DNA of 10,374 nt from positions 1 to 10,374 of the forward strand of contig CAJVYT010000132.1 of NCBI GenBank assembly GCA_913009765.1, given 5' to 3'. Position numbers and translations under genes: made by a program. Positions 1 through 7,429 of this stretch are shown here, piece by piece; within the stretch, counting starts at the first letter, position 1, and every line of letters starts with the position of its first letter. The DNA is from an uncultured candidate division Zixibacteria bacterium. Lineage in GTDB: Bacteria; Zixibacteria; MSB-5A5; GN15; FEB-12. The notes beneath the pieces were generated by a model, which saw only the letters and a program-made list of their open reading frames with translations, was not told the origin of the DNA and did no database searches.

Positions 1-1321
1 TCTTGTATTTTGCCACTGCAACTAATGAGCCCGCCCCCATGACCTCATATAACGGGTTTCCGTCAACATCTACACCCTTCGGCGTTGTATTCCTGACTTT
101 TGCTTTAATACTGGTAAACTGCTGAGGAAGTTTGCTTCCATCAGTGACAGAATAGGCAACCTGATCAGGCGGGGTTATGTCAAGTGTGCCCCTGAAGAAA
201 TAATTTAACAGTCCTGCTGAGTAGCCTACGGCGCGGGGGATGAGGAGGGAGGCGTAATCAGAATATACATTATTGTCCAGAACAGGTATCTCTTTAAGGG
301 CAAAGCTTAAAGATGGGTATTTTTGCCTGTAAGCATCAAGATAGTCTACAGCTGAAAGAAGATAACCCTGACCCCCATTGGTCTCACCACAGCAGTTTTT
401 AAGGTAATACTGTCTTGGGTAGGTTGTGTTAGCGTCAGGATTATAAAAGTTTCTTAGTTCAATTGGCATACCCTCTGTTTGGGGATAAGTAAAACTTGAA
501 GAGTTTATAGTATCCTCGCTGAAGAAGTTGGCATTTGTATATTCTGATAAACCGATATTAGTACCAACTGCAATATCAGGATCAGCTCCATTATATTGAT
601 TAGTATCAATGAAAGAGGCAATGTCATTGATAGTGCCACTAAAAAATTCAGAACTGGTTGGTGTTGGCACACCAGATTTATTAACATATGATCCTGCAAA
701 ATCCTCATAATTATAAAACAAGTGCCCATCGTCTCTTGTATGAGAAGGCACCGACGCGTCTTGAATCAAATGCATCAGCTGGCCCACACCTCTGAATGTT
801 TTAGCAAAGTTTGTGTTGCGTGTATCCTGATCCGTAGAAGTCAAGGCATTGTAGTAATATTCCCTCACATCATACCAGGAATAATACCCTCCAGGATTCT
901 GCGTACCGGCTGGCTCTTGAGCCCATTGTATGGAAGATTCACCAGAAAGCCATTCTGTCCCCCCCCAAATGCCGCTGAATCCCTGATCGGTTAAAGGATT
1001 GTGGAAATGATTTACTGAACGACGATATGGAATTACCCACGGCGGTTTGTCTTCATAACGACCACCTATTTTTATCCAACTCCAGACTGGTTTTGTTGCT
1101 GTTATAAACCAAAACCAATTGCCTTTAATTTCCTCGTATACACCATTATCAAAACCCAGTTGGTTTTGCAAGTAAGTATCCAATAAGAATACATCCAAGG
1201 TGTTTTTTGCTACAAATTCATTTATCTCCTCGTGTGTATCCGTTTCAAGAGCAAACGCTAAGGAAAAGAATGGTAGAGAAAAAGCAAAAAGTAATAATAT
1301 AGCTCTATATAACTTGCTCAT
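1..1321 (-). CDS. Exported zinc-dependent phospholipase C / P1-nuclease-like protein, partial (3' end outside window)
   Basis: The minus frame is open from ATG at 1319-1321 to the window edge, giving 440 residues without a stop. Residues 1-24 look like a signal peptide (Lys/Arg near the start, Leu/Phe-rich core, cleavage near AFA), so the protein is probably exported. Candidate metal ligands of the zinc-dependent phospholipase C/S1-P1 nuclease fold are visible: H30 shortly after the signal, HFH at 105-107, and HLIQDASVPSH at 184-194 with a following acidic/His cluster (DDGH, 197-200). Two further stretches, near residues 258-271 (EYTNANFFSEDT) and 360-378 (LIPRAVGYSAGLLNYFFRG), match my memory of a recurrent family in Nitrospirota-like genomes. 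Homology suggests phosphoester hydrolysis, but the substrate is unknown and the active site is unverified. The start overlaps the stop of the upstream gene by 4 nt and has a strong ribosome site. An immunoglobulin-like tail may begin near residue 380. Confidence 0.88.
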   Translation of the reverse strand, partial: MSKLYRAILLLFAFSLPFFSLAFALETDTHEEINEFVAKNTLDVFLLDTYLQNQLGFDNGVYEEIKGNWFWFITATKPVWSWIKIGGRYEDKPPWVIPYRRSVNHFHNPLTDQGFSGIWGGTEWLSGESSIQWAQEPAGTQNPGGYYSWYDVREYYYNALTSTDQDTRNTNFAKTFRGVGQLMHLIQDASVPSHTRDDGHLFYNYEDFAGSYVNKSGVPTPTSSEFFSGTINDIASFIDTNQYNGADPDIAVGTNIGLSEYTNANFFSEDTINSSSFTYPQTEGMPIELRNFYNPDANTTYPRQYYLKNCCGETNGGQGYLLSAVDYLDAYRQKYPSLSFALKEIPVLDNNVYSDYASLLIPRAVGYSAGLLNYFFRGTLDITPPDQVAYSVTDGSKLPQQFTSIKAKVRNTTPKGVDVDGNPLYEVMGAGSLVAVAKYK

Positions 1322-2157
1322 TCTGACCCCCTCCTCCAACTCTTGTGACGTTTCAACCATTCATTTTCTTTTTTTATTGCCTTATTTAATAAGGGCCATT
1401 TCCTTTCATGAATATCACTTATAGAAATCGCATTGGCTTTTCTTCTTTCTTTCCAGGCCGTAAGTTTTTTTAAGCCAACTACAGTATAATTACTGAATTT
1501 TTCTGGCAGACGCGTACGCCTGGCGCTCCAGACCCGCCAGACATTATCAATGTCTTTGTTTATTTCATAATCAAATGGAATATCCAGACTTTTCACCCTG
1601 TTTTCTGCATTATTCAGCGGGATGAAGGGCCGGTAGTTTACATTCCATTCACGATTTTTAAACCATTTGGGCTTCCAGAATATTATCCCGTCTTCTACAA
1701 TTCCCTGTTCTATGGATTCGACAGAACGACGCTGAGGGGTCTTCCATTTTACTGATTTTACAACACTGGCATTTTTTACCGGATATATCATAAACTCATA
1801 ATTCTTTGGGAAACTACCATAACCAGGTTTAAAGATGATAAATGTTGCCTTACTCTCCCAGGATAAAGGTTGTATGACAGTTGTATAAGACGGAATATAA
1901 AACTCTCCATTTTTATCTGTTAAGGTTTCTTTCACATTCATAATGACTGAATAGGATTCGACTATCCCCATCATGGATTTTTTATAATATATTGCTACAA
2001 CCACAGCCCCCTCAATGGGTTGTTTTGTTTCTGAGTCTATTACCTTCCCCTTGAATTCTGGTTTGTGATAAATTAACCATCCACCAGCATAACTGCCTGA
2101 TACTGTACCCATAAGAATCAAAGCTGTGATTAAAGCCGTAAAAAACTTATATCGCAT
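1318..2157 (-). CDS. Exported protein with carboxypeptidase-regulatory-like domain
   Basis: This 279-residue protein begins with a clear signal peptide (basic MRYK, hydrophobic core, likely cleavage after SYA near residue 24). Residues about 34-115 read as a carboxypeptidase regulatory-like beta-sandwich: FKGKVIDSETKQPIEGAVVVA, then a strand carrying LTDKNGEFYIPS, then FKPGY. This fold is common in exported and outer-membrane proteins as a non-catalytic binding or structural module. The remaining ~160 residues are rich in Trp, Arg and Lys, and I do not recognise them. The gene lies 21 nt below the stop of the large chimeric gene, and its TGA overlaps the ATG of the phospholipase-like gene. 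It is therefore probably co-transcribed and translationally coupled with that gene. No enzymatic motif is visible. It may be an accessory or immunity-like partner of the hydrolase, but that is only inference from position. Confidence 0.85.
   Translation of the reverse strand: MRYKFFTALITALILMGTVSGSYAGGWLIYHKPEFKGKVIDSETKQPIEGAVVVAIYYKKSMMGIVESYSVIMNVKETLTDKNGEFYIPSYTTVIQPLSWESKATFIIFKPGYGSFPKNYEFMIYPVKNASVVKSVKWKTPQRRSVESIEQGIVEDGIIFWKPKWFKNREWNVNYRPFIPLNNAENRVKSLDIPFDYEINKDIDNVWRVWSARRTRLPEKFSNYTVVGLKKLTAWKERRKANAISISDIHERKWPLLNKAIKKENEWLKRHKSWRRGSE
1327..1337 (-). promoter_or_regulatory. Ribosome binding site of the phospholipase-like gene, inside the upstream coding region
   Basis: On the minus strand this reads GGAGGAGGGGG, ending 5 nt before the ATG at 1319-1321. 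It lies within the last codons of the upstream gene. With the 4-nt ATGA stop/start overlap (1318-1321), this indicates coupled translation and fixes the start choice. Confidence 0.7.
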
Positions 2158-2161
2158 CTTA

Positions 2162-2167
2162 TCCCTC
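2162..2167 (-). promoter_or_regulatory. Ribosome binding site of the 279-residue exported protein
   Basis: The minus-strand GAGGGA sits 4 nt before the ATG at 2155-2157, in the 21-nt gap after the stop codon of the large gene. It supports this start. No terminator-like hairpin fits in the gap, which agrees with one transcript. Confidence 0.5.
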
Positions 2168-2178
2168 GTTTTCTATAT

Positions 2179-5100
2179 CTAGAATCTTTCTATTTTCCAC
2201 AACCCATCTGAATCCCTTACGAACAAGAGGTAGTAAGAGTATGTGGTACCATCTTCTGTTGCAATAATTTCATACTCAGCCCTGTTTCCCTCAATCTTAA
2301 CTAATTGTATCTGTCCCAATTCATTACCGATAATATCCAGGACAGATACAAGGGCTGTGAATTGTTCCCTGTACGTATCCTTTGAATCTTCAACAATATC
2401 CTTAACTGAGCCATCAACATCCTGATTACCCAATGCTGTCTTCATCCCATCCCACTTCCCTTTAAGCAGCATATCCAGTTGATTTTTATTAAGAACTATA
2501 ATCTCGATTGTATCCTGATAAACATTATCATCCGGCCCTGTGGCGCTTGCTGTTATATAATATAATCCTTCTGCTTTGAAATTTAATTTGTATTCTTCCG
2601 GATTTAAGAATGAGATTTCAGGCAGCACAGAAGCTGCCACATTTATGCTCGAGCTTGTAATACTGAAAGAGCCGTCTATCCTGAGATGCGCCTCAAGCGG
2701 CAATATTCCGGATTCCAGGTTCGATGTCACACGTATGTAGTCGCCTGTGGTATCTGCGGTGACTGATATTGAAGTAGTTGCTGTGTCGCCTTCTGTATCA
2801 ACTGCATTGACTGTAATGGTATTTGCTCCTTCTTCTAATGGAACATGGTTGACAAAGAATTCACCATTATAGACAACTGCGACAATGCCATTGACAGTAA
2901 CCCCTGTCTCATTGCCTGTTGTGTTATCTACAGTGCCTGTAACCATTACATCAGGTCTGTTTATTGTATCATTGTCTAATGGAGACATTATGGTCAATGT
3001 TATTGGAGGGGTCACAAAACTTACATCATCCCCATATGTTGTCCCAACAGTATTTGCTGCTATTATTCTGTAATGGTACGTAGTTCCTAATGAGAGCCCC
3101 GTTATATTGGCTGATACGCTGACATCATCTGTTCCGCTTCCTATGTTTTGGGTTGATGTTATATTCCCATAAGATGTGTCTGTCCCCCACTCAAAGTAAA
3201 CAGTAGTATCCGCACCATTTGGATTGACTGTTGCGTTTAATGTAGCTGAATTGCCATTTACATTTGTTGCCGGATCAGTCGCTGCTGTTGGCATTGGGCT
3301 CAAAACAGCATCAATTATTATTATCTGACCATCTGATATGGTGTCAGAGAAGTTATAGGTGGTATAACCTGCCTTTGTAATGTCCCCGTTAAAAACTCCG
3401 GATGCAATATCATTAACTGTATATGTGCCGTCAGCGGCTGTTAAGGTTGTCTGCTGATTACTTAAAAAATCAGTTACTGATACAGTCGCTGAAGGAAGCG
3501 GTAAACCTGTTGATGAATCAGTTACTGTTCCGGTAATGCTTCCCGGTGTTATCAGGGTAACATTAATGCTGTCAGATGCAGTCTGGCTATATTGATCTGC
3601 AGCTACAGCTATTATTGTATTTGACCCTTCATTTAAAGGGACTGATGCTGAGAAGGTATCATCAATTACAGATGCCTGAACGCTGTTGACTGTTACATCG
3701 GCATTGTTACTAACATTACCTGTAACAGTAACCGGAGATGAGTTCAATACCGCGCCGTCAACGGGTGATGTTATGGCTATTGTAAGCGGAGGTATTGGAA
3801 TTAACTGCACATCAAGAGTCAGAATCTGGCCGGGAGATAATGTGCCGTTTATTGTCTGTTCGATATATCCTGTTTTTGTGAACACGGCTGTAAAATCCCC
3901 CTGAGCCAGGCCTGTTACTGTATATAAACCATTTGAATCGGCTGCAGTTGTATATAAATTATCAAGAGAATCTGTCACTGTTACCGACGCTCCGGATAAT
4001 AGAGACCCTGTTACTGAATCCGTAACCGTTCCTGTCAAGGTTGTTATTGCTGTACCACTAATATATACAATCACGGCTGGGTTGTTTGCGTCGTTGGAAG
4101 GTATTGTCAGGGTATCTGAAAATATTCCTTCTGTTGCAGGAGTAAATCTTACTGTAAGTGAGCATGATGCAGAGGCTGAAAGTGTCTGGCCAGAGCAGTT
4201 ATCCGCTACAATGCTGAATGGTACAGATGGATTTGTAACAGAAGATATAATCAGGTCTGATGTCCCGTTATTTATAACTGCAATCGTTTGGTCAGAGAAG
4301 CTCGCTACACCAATATTGCCAAAATTATGATAAAGCGGTGAAACCGATATGTCACTGATGACTATATACTCGTCCGCGCCAATATCAACAACACCGTCTG
4401 CTATTCGTGAATCTTCCTCAAAATCTGTATCTGGTAAAGATGGGGCAGAGTTATTACCCATGTTTATAAGAGGCGAATTTTCACTGAGGCGGTAATCTCC
4501 ATTTACTGAGTCAACAAATAATGGGTCTACATTGACATTATTCCCCTCATTTGTAAAGGGATCCCCGTCTACCTTAGAAGGGTCAAAATCGTTATTAAAA
4601 GCACCGGATATCCCGGCGATCAAATAAATATCACCGCCTTCGTAAGTTGCTGAATTACCCCATATAATGTTATTAAACAAATTAACCTCGTCCGCATCCG
4701 TATAAACCCCTCCGCCATAATAAATCACGCCATTGTCAGTTATAGTATTGTTTATAAGGGATATATCCTTGAAGTTAACAATGGATACCCCTGCTCCTCT
4801 GCTATAAGCAGTATTGCCAGCAATTACATTGTTAAGCAGGCTTACTTTTCCACTATCGCTTCTAAGACCACTGTTACCAATAACGACACCACCATCAGAA
4901 TTATTAACTATAATATTATTTGAAAGAATAACATCGTTATCAGAATAATTATCAGAATAAAGCGATAAAATTATTCCACCTCCTCCAGAGCTGGGAATGG
5001 TAACAGCATTAGAAAGACTCCTATTGTCTTTCACTATATTTTTATTTACTATTATTGTTCTTCCTTGGAGAACTGCACCGCCCCCGAGTCCATCTGGAGC

Positions 5101-7314
5101 CTCATTATTCGATATTGTATTTTCATTTAAAACAATACCTCCTTTGAAAGAATCTGCATAAATACCACCTCCAGGATAACTAAGACTAACCCAACCAGGA
5201 GGCTCCTCATAGCCCCGATTTCCTTCAATCAGATTCCTGGTCAGATTAATATCACCTTCATTAGTTTCTACATAAATCCCTCCACCTCCGCAAAAATCAC
5301 AACCCAGAATAATATTCCATTTAATTATATTACTCTTAAAATCAACATCTCCTGATTCAGTCTTAATATAAATGCCTCCACCGGCACTGTATGTAAGTCC
5401 ACTTTTCACTGTTATTCCCTCAACAGTTATTGAACTAACGGGTACTGCAAAAGATGAAGAACTTCTAATTGACAGAATACTGCTAAATAAGTACACATTG
5501 CTCACACCACTTAAGATTGTATTTTCAGCATCTATACTTCTTGAACTGCATCCATTCAGGTACCCTCCTTCAACAGGTAAACCATATACATCTATCGAAT
5601 TAAAATAGAAACTATTATCCTCTGATATATAGTACGTTCCCTGCTCAAGCTGAATGATATCGTACATATTGTTTAATTCAGCAATGGAAAGGGCCTGCTG
5701 AAGTTCGATGCTGGTAGTCACACAGTGATAAATTGTACAAGCATCACCGATGCCGTCTCCATTGGAATCTGTCTGTGCCGGGTTAGAGACTGTCGGGCAG
5801 TTGTCACTTATGTTCAATATCCCATCATTATCTATATCGTCTCCTGTTGTAAAGCTCATATCAGAGCCATAGCTTGTCCCATAGGTATTGGTAGCCACAA
5901 CCCTGAAATAGTACGTTGTATCTGTTGAGAGACCTGATATATCTTCAGACACAAAAACATTGCTTATTCCACTTCCAATATTCTGAGAGGCGGTAATGTT
6001 CCCATAAGACGTATCTAACCCCCACTGAAAATAAACTGTAGTGTCTGAACCATTGGAATTGACTGTTGCGTTTAACATGGCAGAATTGTCGCTTATATCA
6101 GTTGCCGACATGGTTGTTGCAGTTGGTGGAGAGACTATGGTTGTGGAATTAGCTTCATTACTATAAGCTGAGTCTCCTCCTATGTTGTATGCACTCACCC
6201 TGTAGTAATAATTAGCGCCAGTGGTTAGTCCTGTGTCTGAATAGCTGGTCATGTCTGCTCCAACAGAGGTAATCAGGCTGTATGTTCCTCCAACATCAAT
6301 CTTACGCTCTATCTTAAAGCCATCCTCATTATTAGAGTTATCAGTCCATGACAGGTCTATCTGAGTTAATGATACAGATGTTGCATCAAGATTAGTCGGG
6401 GCATCAGGCAGATCATACACTCCATCACACACATCTCCTATGCCATCGACATCTGAGTCTGCCTGGTCGGGATTGTAATCATCGGGACAATTATCAGAGT
6501 TGTCGCCAACACCGTCACCTGTATAAATATAGATATCAGCGTTCCCATTTCTCCAGTCCTCATAAACAATGCGGTCCCCTGATATTGCCAGATTATACTG
6601 ATCTGAAGCATCTGTAGTAATCTGTGTTTCATCGCCTGTCGATATGTCATACATAAAGATATCAGCATTTCCGTTCCTGTAATCTTCCCAGACAACCAGG
6701 TCCCCTGATATTGCGGGATTATACTGACCTGCACTATCCTCAATTATGGGGTCCTCTGAATCCGCTGAAATGTCATACATGTAGATATCAGCATTTCCAT
6801 TTCTATAATCCAACCAGACAATACGGTCTCCTGATATTGCCGGATTATACTGATCTGAAACATTCGTTGTAATCTGTGTTTCATCTCCTGTAGATATGTC
6901 ATACATATAGATGTCAGCATTTCCGTTCCTGAAGTCGGACCAGACAATTCTATCACCTGATATTGCCGGACTTTTCGGGGTCAAATCTTTCATTGTGACA
7001 GTTTTGTCAAGATCAAAGATTTGACCCCAGAGACTTTCAAATTTCTCTTCTGTGTCCCTTATACGCGGCCTCCTGATTGTTACTGTCCCATTCATCAGGG
7101 CCAGCCTCCTGGGCTTGCCATAGCCGTTACGGTATCCTTTATTTATGTCGATCCCAGGCTTCATTCGTTCTGATTTGCCTCTTCCCAAAAATTCATTCAC
7201 TTCTCCTTCAAATACTTCCTGTACAAATTCCTGGGCCTTCATCCGTATACATTCTTCCAGCATCTCGTACCTTACTATTGACCTCTGCTTCTCTTTCGTA
7301 CTATTCTTTCTCAT
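2179..7314 (-). CDS. Chimeric 1711-residue protein: IS256 transposase N-terminus fused in frame to a multidomain exported-type protein
   Basis: Module order by residue: 1-95, IS256-family transposase amino end (EFLGRG, GYRNGYGKPRR, GTVTIRRPRIRD, EEKFES); 96-113, encoded by a palindromic repeat; 115-266, four TolB/WD-like blades with SGDRIVW and RNGNADIYMYDIS; 267-298 and 492-527, thrombospondin-type-3-like calcium motifs; about 303-392 and 396-490, Fn3-like; about 528-983, Gly/Asn-rich parallel beta-helix ending in a 'choice-of-anchor Q' signature (DGVVDIGADEY); 984-1090, ASH/choice-of-anchor-D-like; 1091-1171 and 1257-1340, carboxypeptidase-regulatory-like; 1177-1256 and 1437-1520, Ig-like (SPxDG, VNG, LNEGSNTI); 1340-1436, a second copy of the 396-490 domain; about 1521-1608, Ig/PKD-like; about 1610-1711, an NTF2-like tail ending DSDGLWKIERF. 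Everything after residue 114 looks like an extracellular protein, yet no signal peptide remains. The first blade begins mid-repeat, so the native amino end was removed. The open frame is real, but the chimera may be mislocalised or non-functional. Confidence 0.8.
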   Translation of the reverse strand: MRKNSTKEKQRSIVRYEMLEECIRMKAQEFVQEVFEGEVNEFLGRGKSERMKPGIDINKGYRNGYGKPRRLALMNGTVTIRRPRIRDTEEKFESLWGQIFDLDKTVTMKDLTPKSPAISGDRIVWSDFRNGNADIYMYDISTGDETQITTNVSDQYNPAISGDRIVWLDYRNGNADIYMYDISADSEDPIIEDSAGQYNPAISGDLVVWEDYRNGNADIFMYDISTGDETQITTDASDQYNLAISGDRIVYEDWRNGNADIYIYTGDGVGDNSDNCPDDYNPDQADSDVDGIGDVCDGVYDLPDAPTNLDATSVSLTQIDLSWTDNSNNEDGFKIERKIDVGGTYSLITSVGADMTSYSDTGLTTGANYYYRVSAYNIGGDSAYSNEANSTTIVSPPTATTMSATDISDNSAMLNATVNSNGSDTTVYFQWGLDTSYGNITASQNIGSGISNVFVSEDISGLSTDTTYYFRVVATNTYGTSYGSDMSFTTGDDIDNDGILNISDNCPTVSNPAQTDSNGDGIGDACTIYHCVTTSIELQQALSIAELNNMYDIIQLEQGTYYISEDNSFYFNSIDVYGLPVEGGYLNGCSSRSIDAENTILSGVSNVYLFSSILSIRSSSSFAVPVSSITVEGITVKSGLTYSAGGGIYIKTESGDVDFKSNIIKWNIILGCDFCGGGGIYVETNEGDINLTRNLIEGNRGYEEPPGWVSLSYPGGGIYADSFKGGIVLNENTISNNEAPDGLGGGAVLQGRTIIVNKNIVKDNRSLSNAVTIPSSGGGGIILSLYSDNYSDNDVILSNNIIVNNSDGGVVIGNSGLRSDSGKVSLLNNVIAGNTAYSRGAGVSIVNFKDISLINNTITDNGVIYYGGGVYTDADEVNLFNNIIWGNSATYEGGDIYLIAGISGAFNNDFDPSKVDGDPFTNEGNNVNVDPLFVDSVNGDYRLSENSPLINMGNNSAPSLPDTDFEEDSRIADGVVDIGADEYIVISDISVSPLYHNFGNIGVASFSDQTIAVINNGTSDLIISSVTNPSVPFSIVADNCSGQTLSASASCSLTVRFTPATEGIFSDTLTIPSNDANNPAVIVYISGTAITTLTGTVTDSVTGSLLSGASVTVTDSLDNLYTTAADSNGLYTVTGLAQGDFTAVFTKTGYIEQTINGTLSPGQILTLDVQLIPIPPLTIAITSPVDGAVLNSSPVTVTGNVSNNADVTVNSVQASVIDDTFSASVPLNEGSNTIIAVAADQYSQTASDSINVTLITPGSITGTVTDSSTGLPLPSATVSVTDFLSNQQTTLTAADGTYTVNDIASGVFNGDITKAGYTTYNFSDTISDGQIIIIDAVLSPMPTAATDPATNVNGNSATLNATVNPNGADTTVYFEWGTDTSYGNITSTQNIGSGTDDVSVSANITGLSLGTTYHYRIIAANTVGTTYGDDVSFVTPPITLTIMSPLDNDTINRPDVMVTGTVDNTTGNETGVTVNGIVAVVYNGEFFVNHVPLEEGANTITVNAVDTEGDTATTSISVTADTTGDYIRVTSNLESGILPLEAHLRIDGSFSITSSSINVAASVLPEISFLNPEEYKLNFKAEGLYYITASATGPDDNVYQDTIEIIVLNKNQLDMLLKGKWDGMKTALGNQDVDGSVKDIVEDSKDTYREQFTALVSVLDIIGNELGQIQLVKIEGNRAEYEIIATEDGTTYSYYLLFVRDSDGLWKIERF
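6517..6972 (-). repeat. Tandem propeller-blade repeats (4 units of about 40-46 codons)
   Basis: Four tandem units each carry SGD(R/L)(I/V)V(W/Y), then (W/D)RNGNADI(Y/F), then an ISTGDETQITT-like loop. At DNA level the phrases 'gatatcagcatttccgttcctg' and 'cctgatattgc' recur with small changes (for example near 6540, 6660, 6790 and 6910). This is typical of TolB-like beta-propellers. Four or fewer units is short for a closed propeller, which fits loss of upstream blades at the junction. Confidence 0.75.
6977..7028. repeat. 52-bp palindromic element (REP/MITE-like) at the fusion junction
   Basis: A perfect 14-bp inverted repeat is visible: GGGGTCAAATCTTT at 6977-6990 and AAAGATTTGACCCC at 7015-7028. 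The 24-nt interior contains a smaller hairpin (TGACA at 6996-7000, TGTCA at 7005-7009, GTTT loop). The element encodes residues 96-113 of the chimera. It starts where transposase similarity ends and stops 4 nt before the propeller repeat resumes. Sequences starting GGGGTCAAATC with such arms are, to my recollection, dispersed palindromes in several environmental lineages, possibly mobilised by REP-associated tyrosine transposases. The arms are seen directly; the class is inferred. Confidence 0.75.
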
Positions 7315-7323
7315 GGTGGCGTT

Positions 7324-7328
7324 CTCCT
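7324..7328 (-). promoter_or_regulatory. Ribosome binding site of the chimeric gene (from the IS element)
   Basis: The minus-strand AGGAG sits 9 nt before the ATG at 7312-7314 and supports that start. The large protein now depends on an IS-derived initiation site. Confidence 0.5.
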
Positions 7329-7334
7329 TTCTTT

Positions 7335-7353
7335 CAATTAGTTTTACTAATTG
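7335..7353. repeat. Inverted repeat in the IS256 transposase leader
   Basis: CAATTAGT (7335-7342) and ACTAATTG (7346-7353) form a perfect 8-bp stem with a TTT loop, 6 nt upstream of the ribosome site on the minus strand. It could be an attenuating or shielding hairpin in the transposase leader, as seen in other insertion sequences. Function is inferred. Confidence 0.4.
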
Positions 7354-7415
7354 TTACGACTATGAAAGGATACGCCGCCTTTAATTACTTTTTCCACACT
7401 TTTTTATTGTAGCCC

Positions 7416-7423
7416 TTAGACGA
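7416..7423 (+). other. 5' boundary of an integron-type gene cassette (TTRRRY half-box)
   Basis: TTAGACGA here is the exact reverse complement of TCGTCTAA at 8168-8175 on the far side of the gene. In an integrated cassette the 5' end begins with TTRRRY, the six bases after the G/TT crossover point. TTAGAC fits. The preceding base is C (7415) rather than the consensus G, so the upstream neighbour (an attI or attC) has been lost or replaced, apparently by the IS256-like end. Confidence 0.55.
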
Positions 7424-7429
7424 CGAATA

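Larger units (their letters stand above)
7029..7415 (-). mobile_element. IS256-family insertion sequence remnant (left end plus transposase N-terminus)
   Basis: The 95 transposase-like codons (7030-7314) carry the family's amino-terminal features: the EFLGRGKSER segment, GYRNGYGKPRR, GTVTIRRPRIRD and EEKFES. The DDE catalytic region and the right end are absent, so this is a dead remnant about a quarter of the usual ~400-residue transposase. The untranslated leader (7315-7415) contains, on the minus strand, AAAAAGTGTGGAAAAA (7391-7406), similar in style to the GTGTAAAA-type ends of IS256 elements. The outer boundary is placed at 7415 because the integron-cassette signature begins at 7416. No target duplication can be tested because the other end is gone. 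Confidence 0.65.

Noticed and set aside
505..994. Open frames on both strands of about 75-90 codons inside the phospholipase-like gene
   Set aside because: They lie within a continuous 440-codon minus-strand frame with clear family motifs, and their products are low-complexity and unrecognisable.
6438..6956. Two adjacent minus-strand frames with repeated EML(I/T)S(L/I)CMTY motifs
   Set aside because: They are alternate-frame readings of the tandem propeller repeats. The repetition comes from the DNA repeats of the real gene.
7077..7412. Plus-strand frames of 79 and 111 codons opposite the IS256 remnant
   Set aside because: They are antisense to recognisable transposase sequence, have no ribosome site and no coherent protein features.
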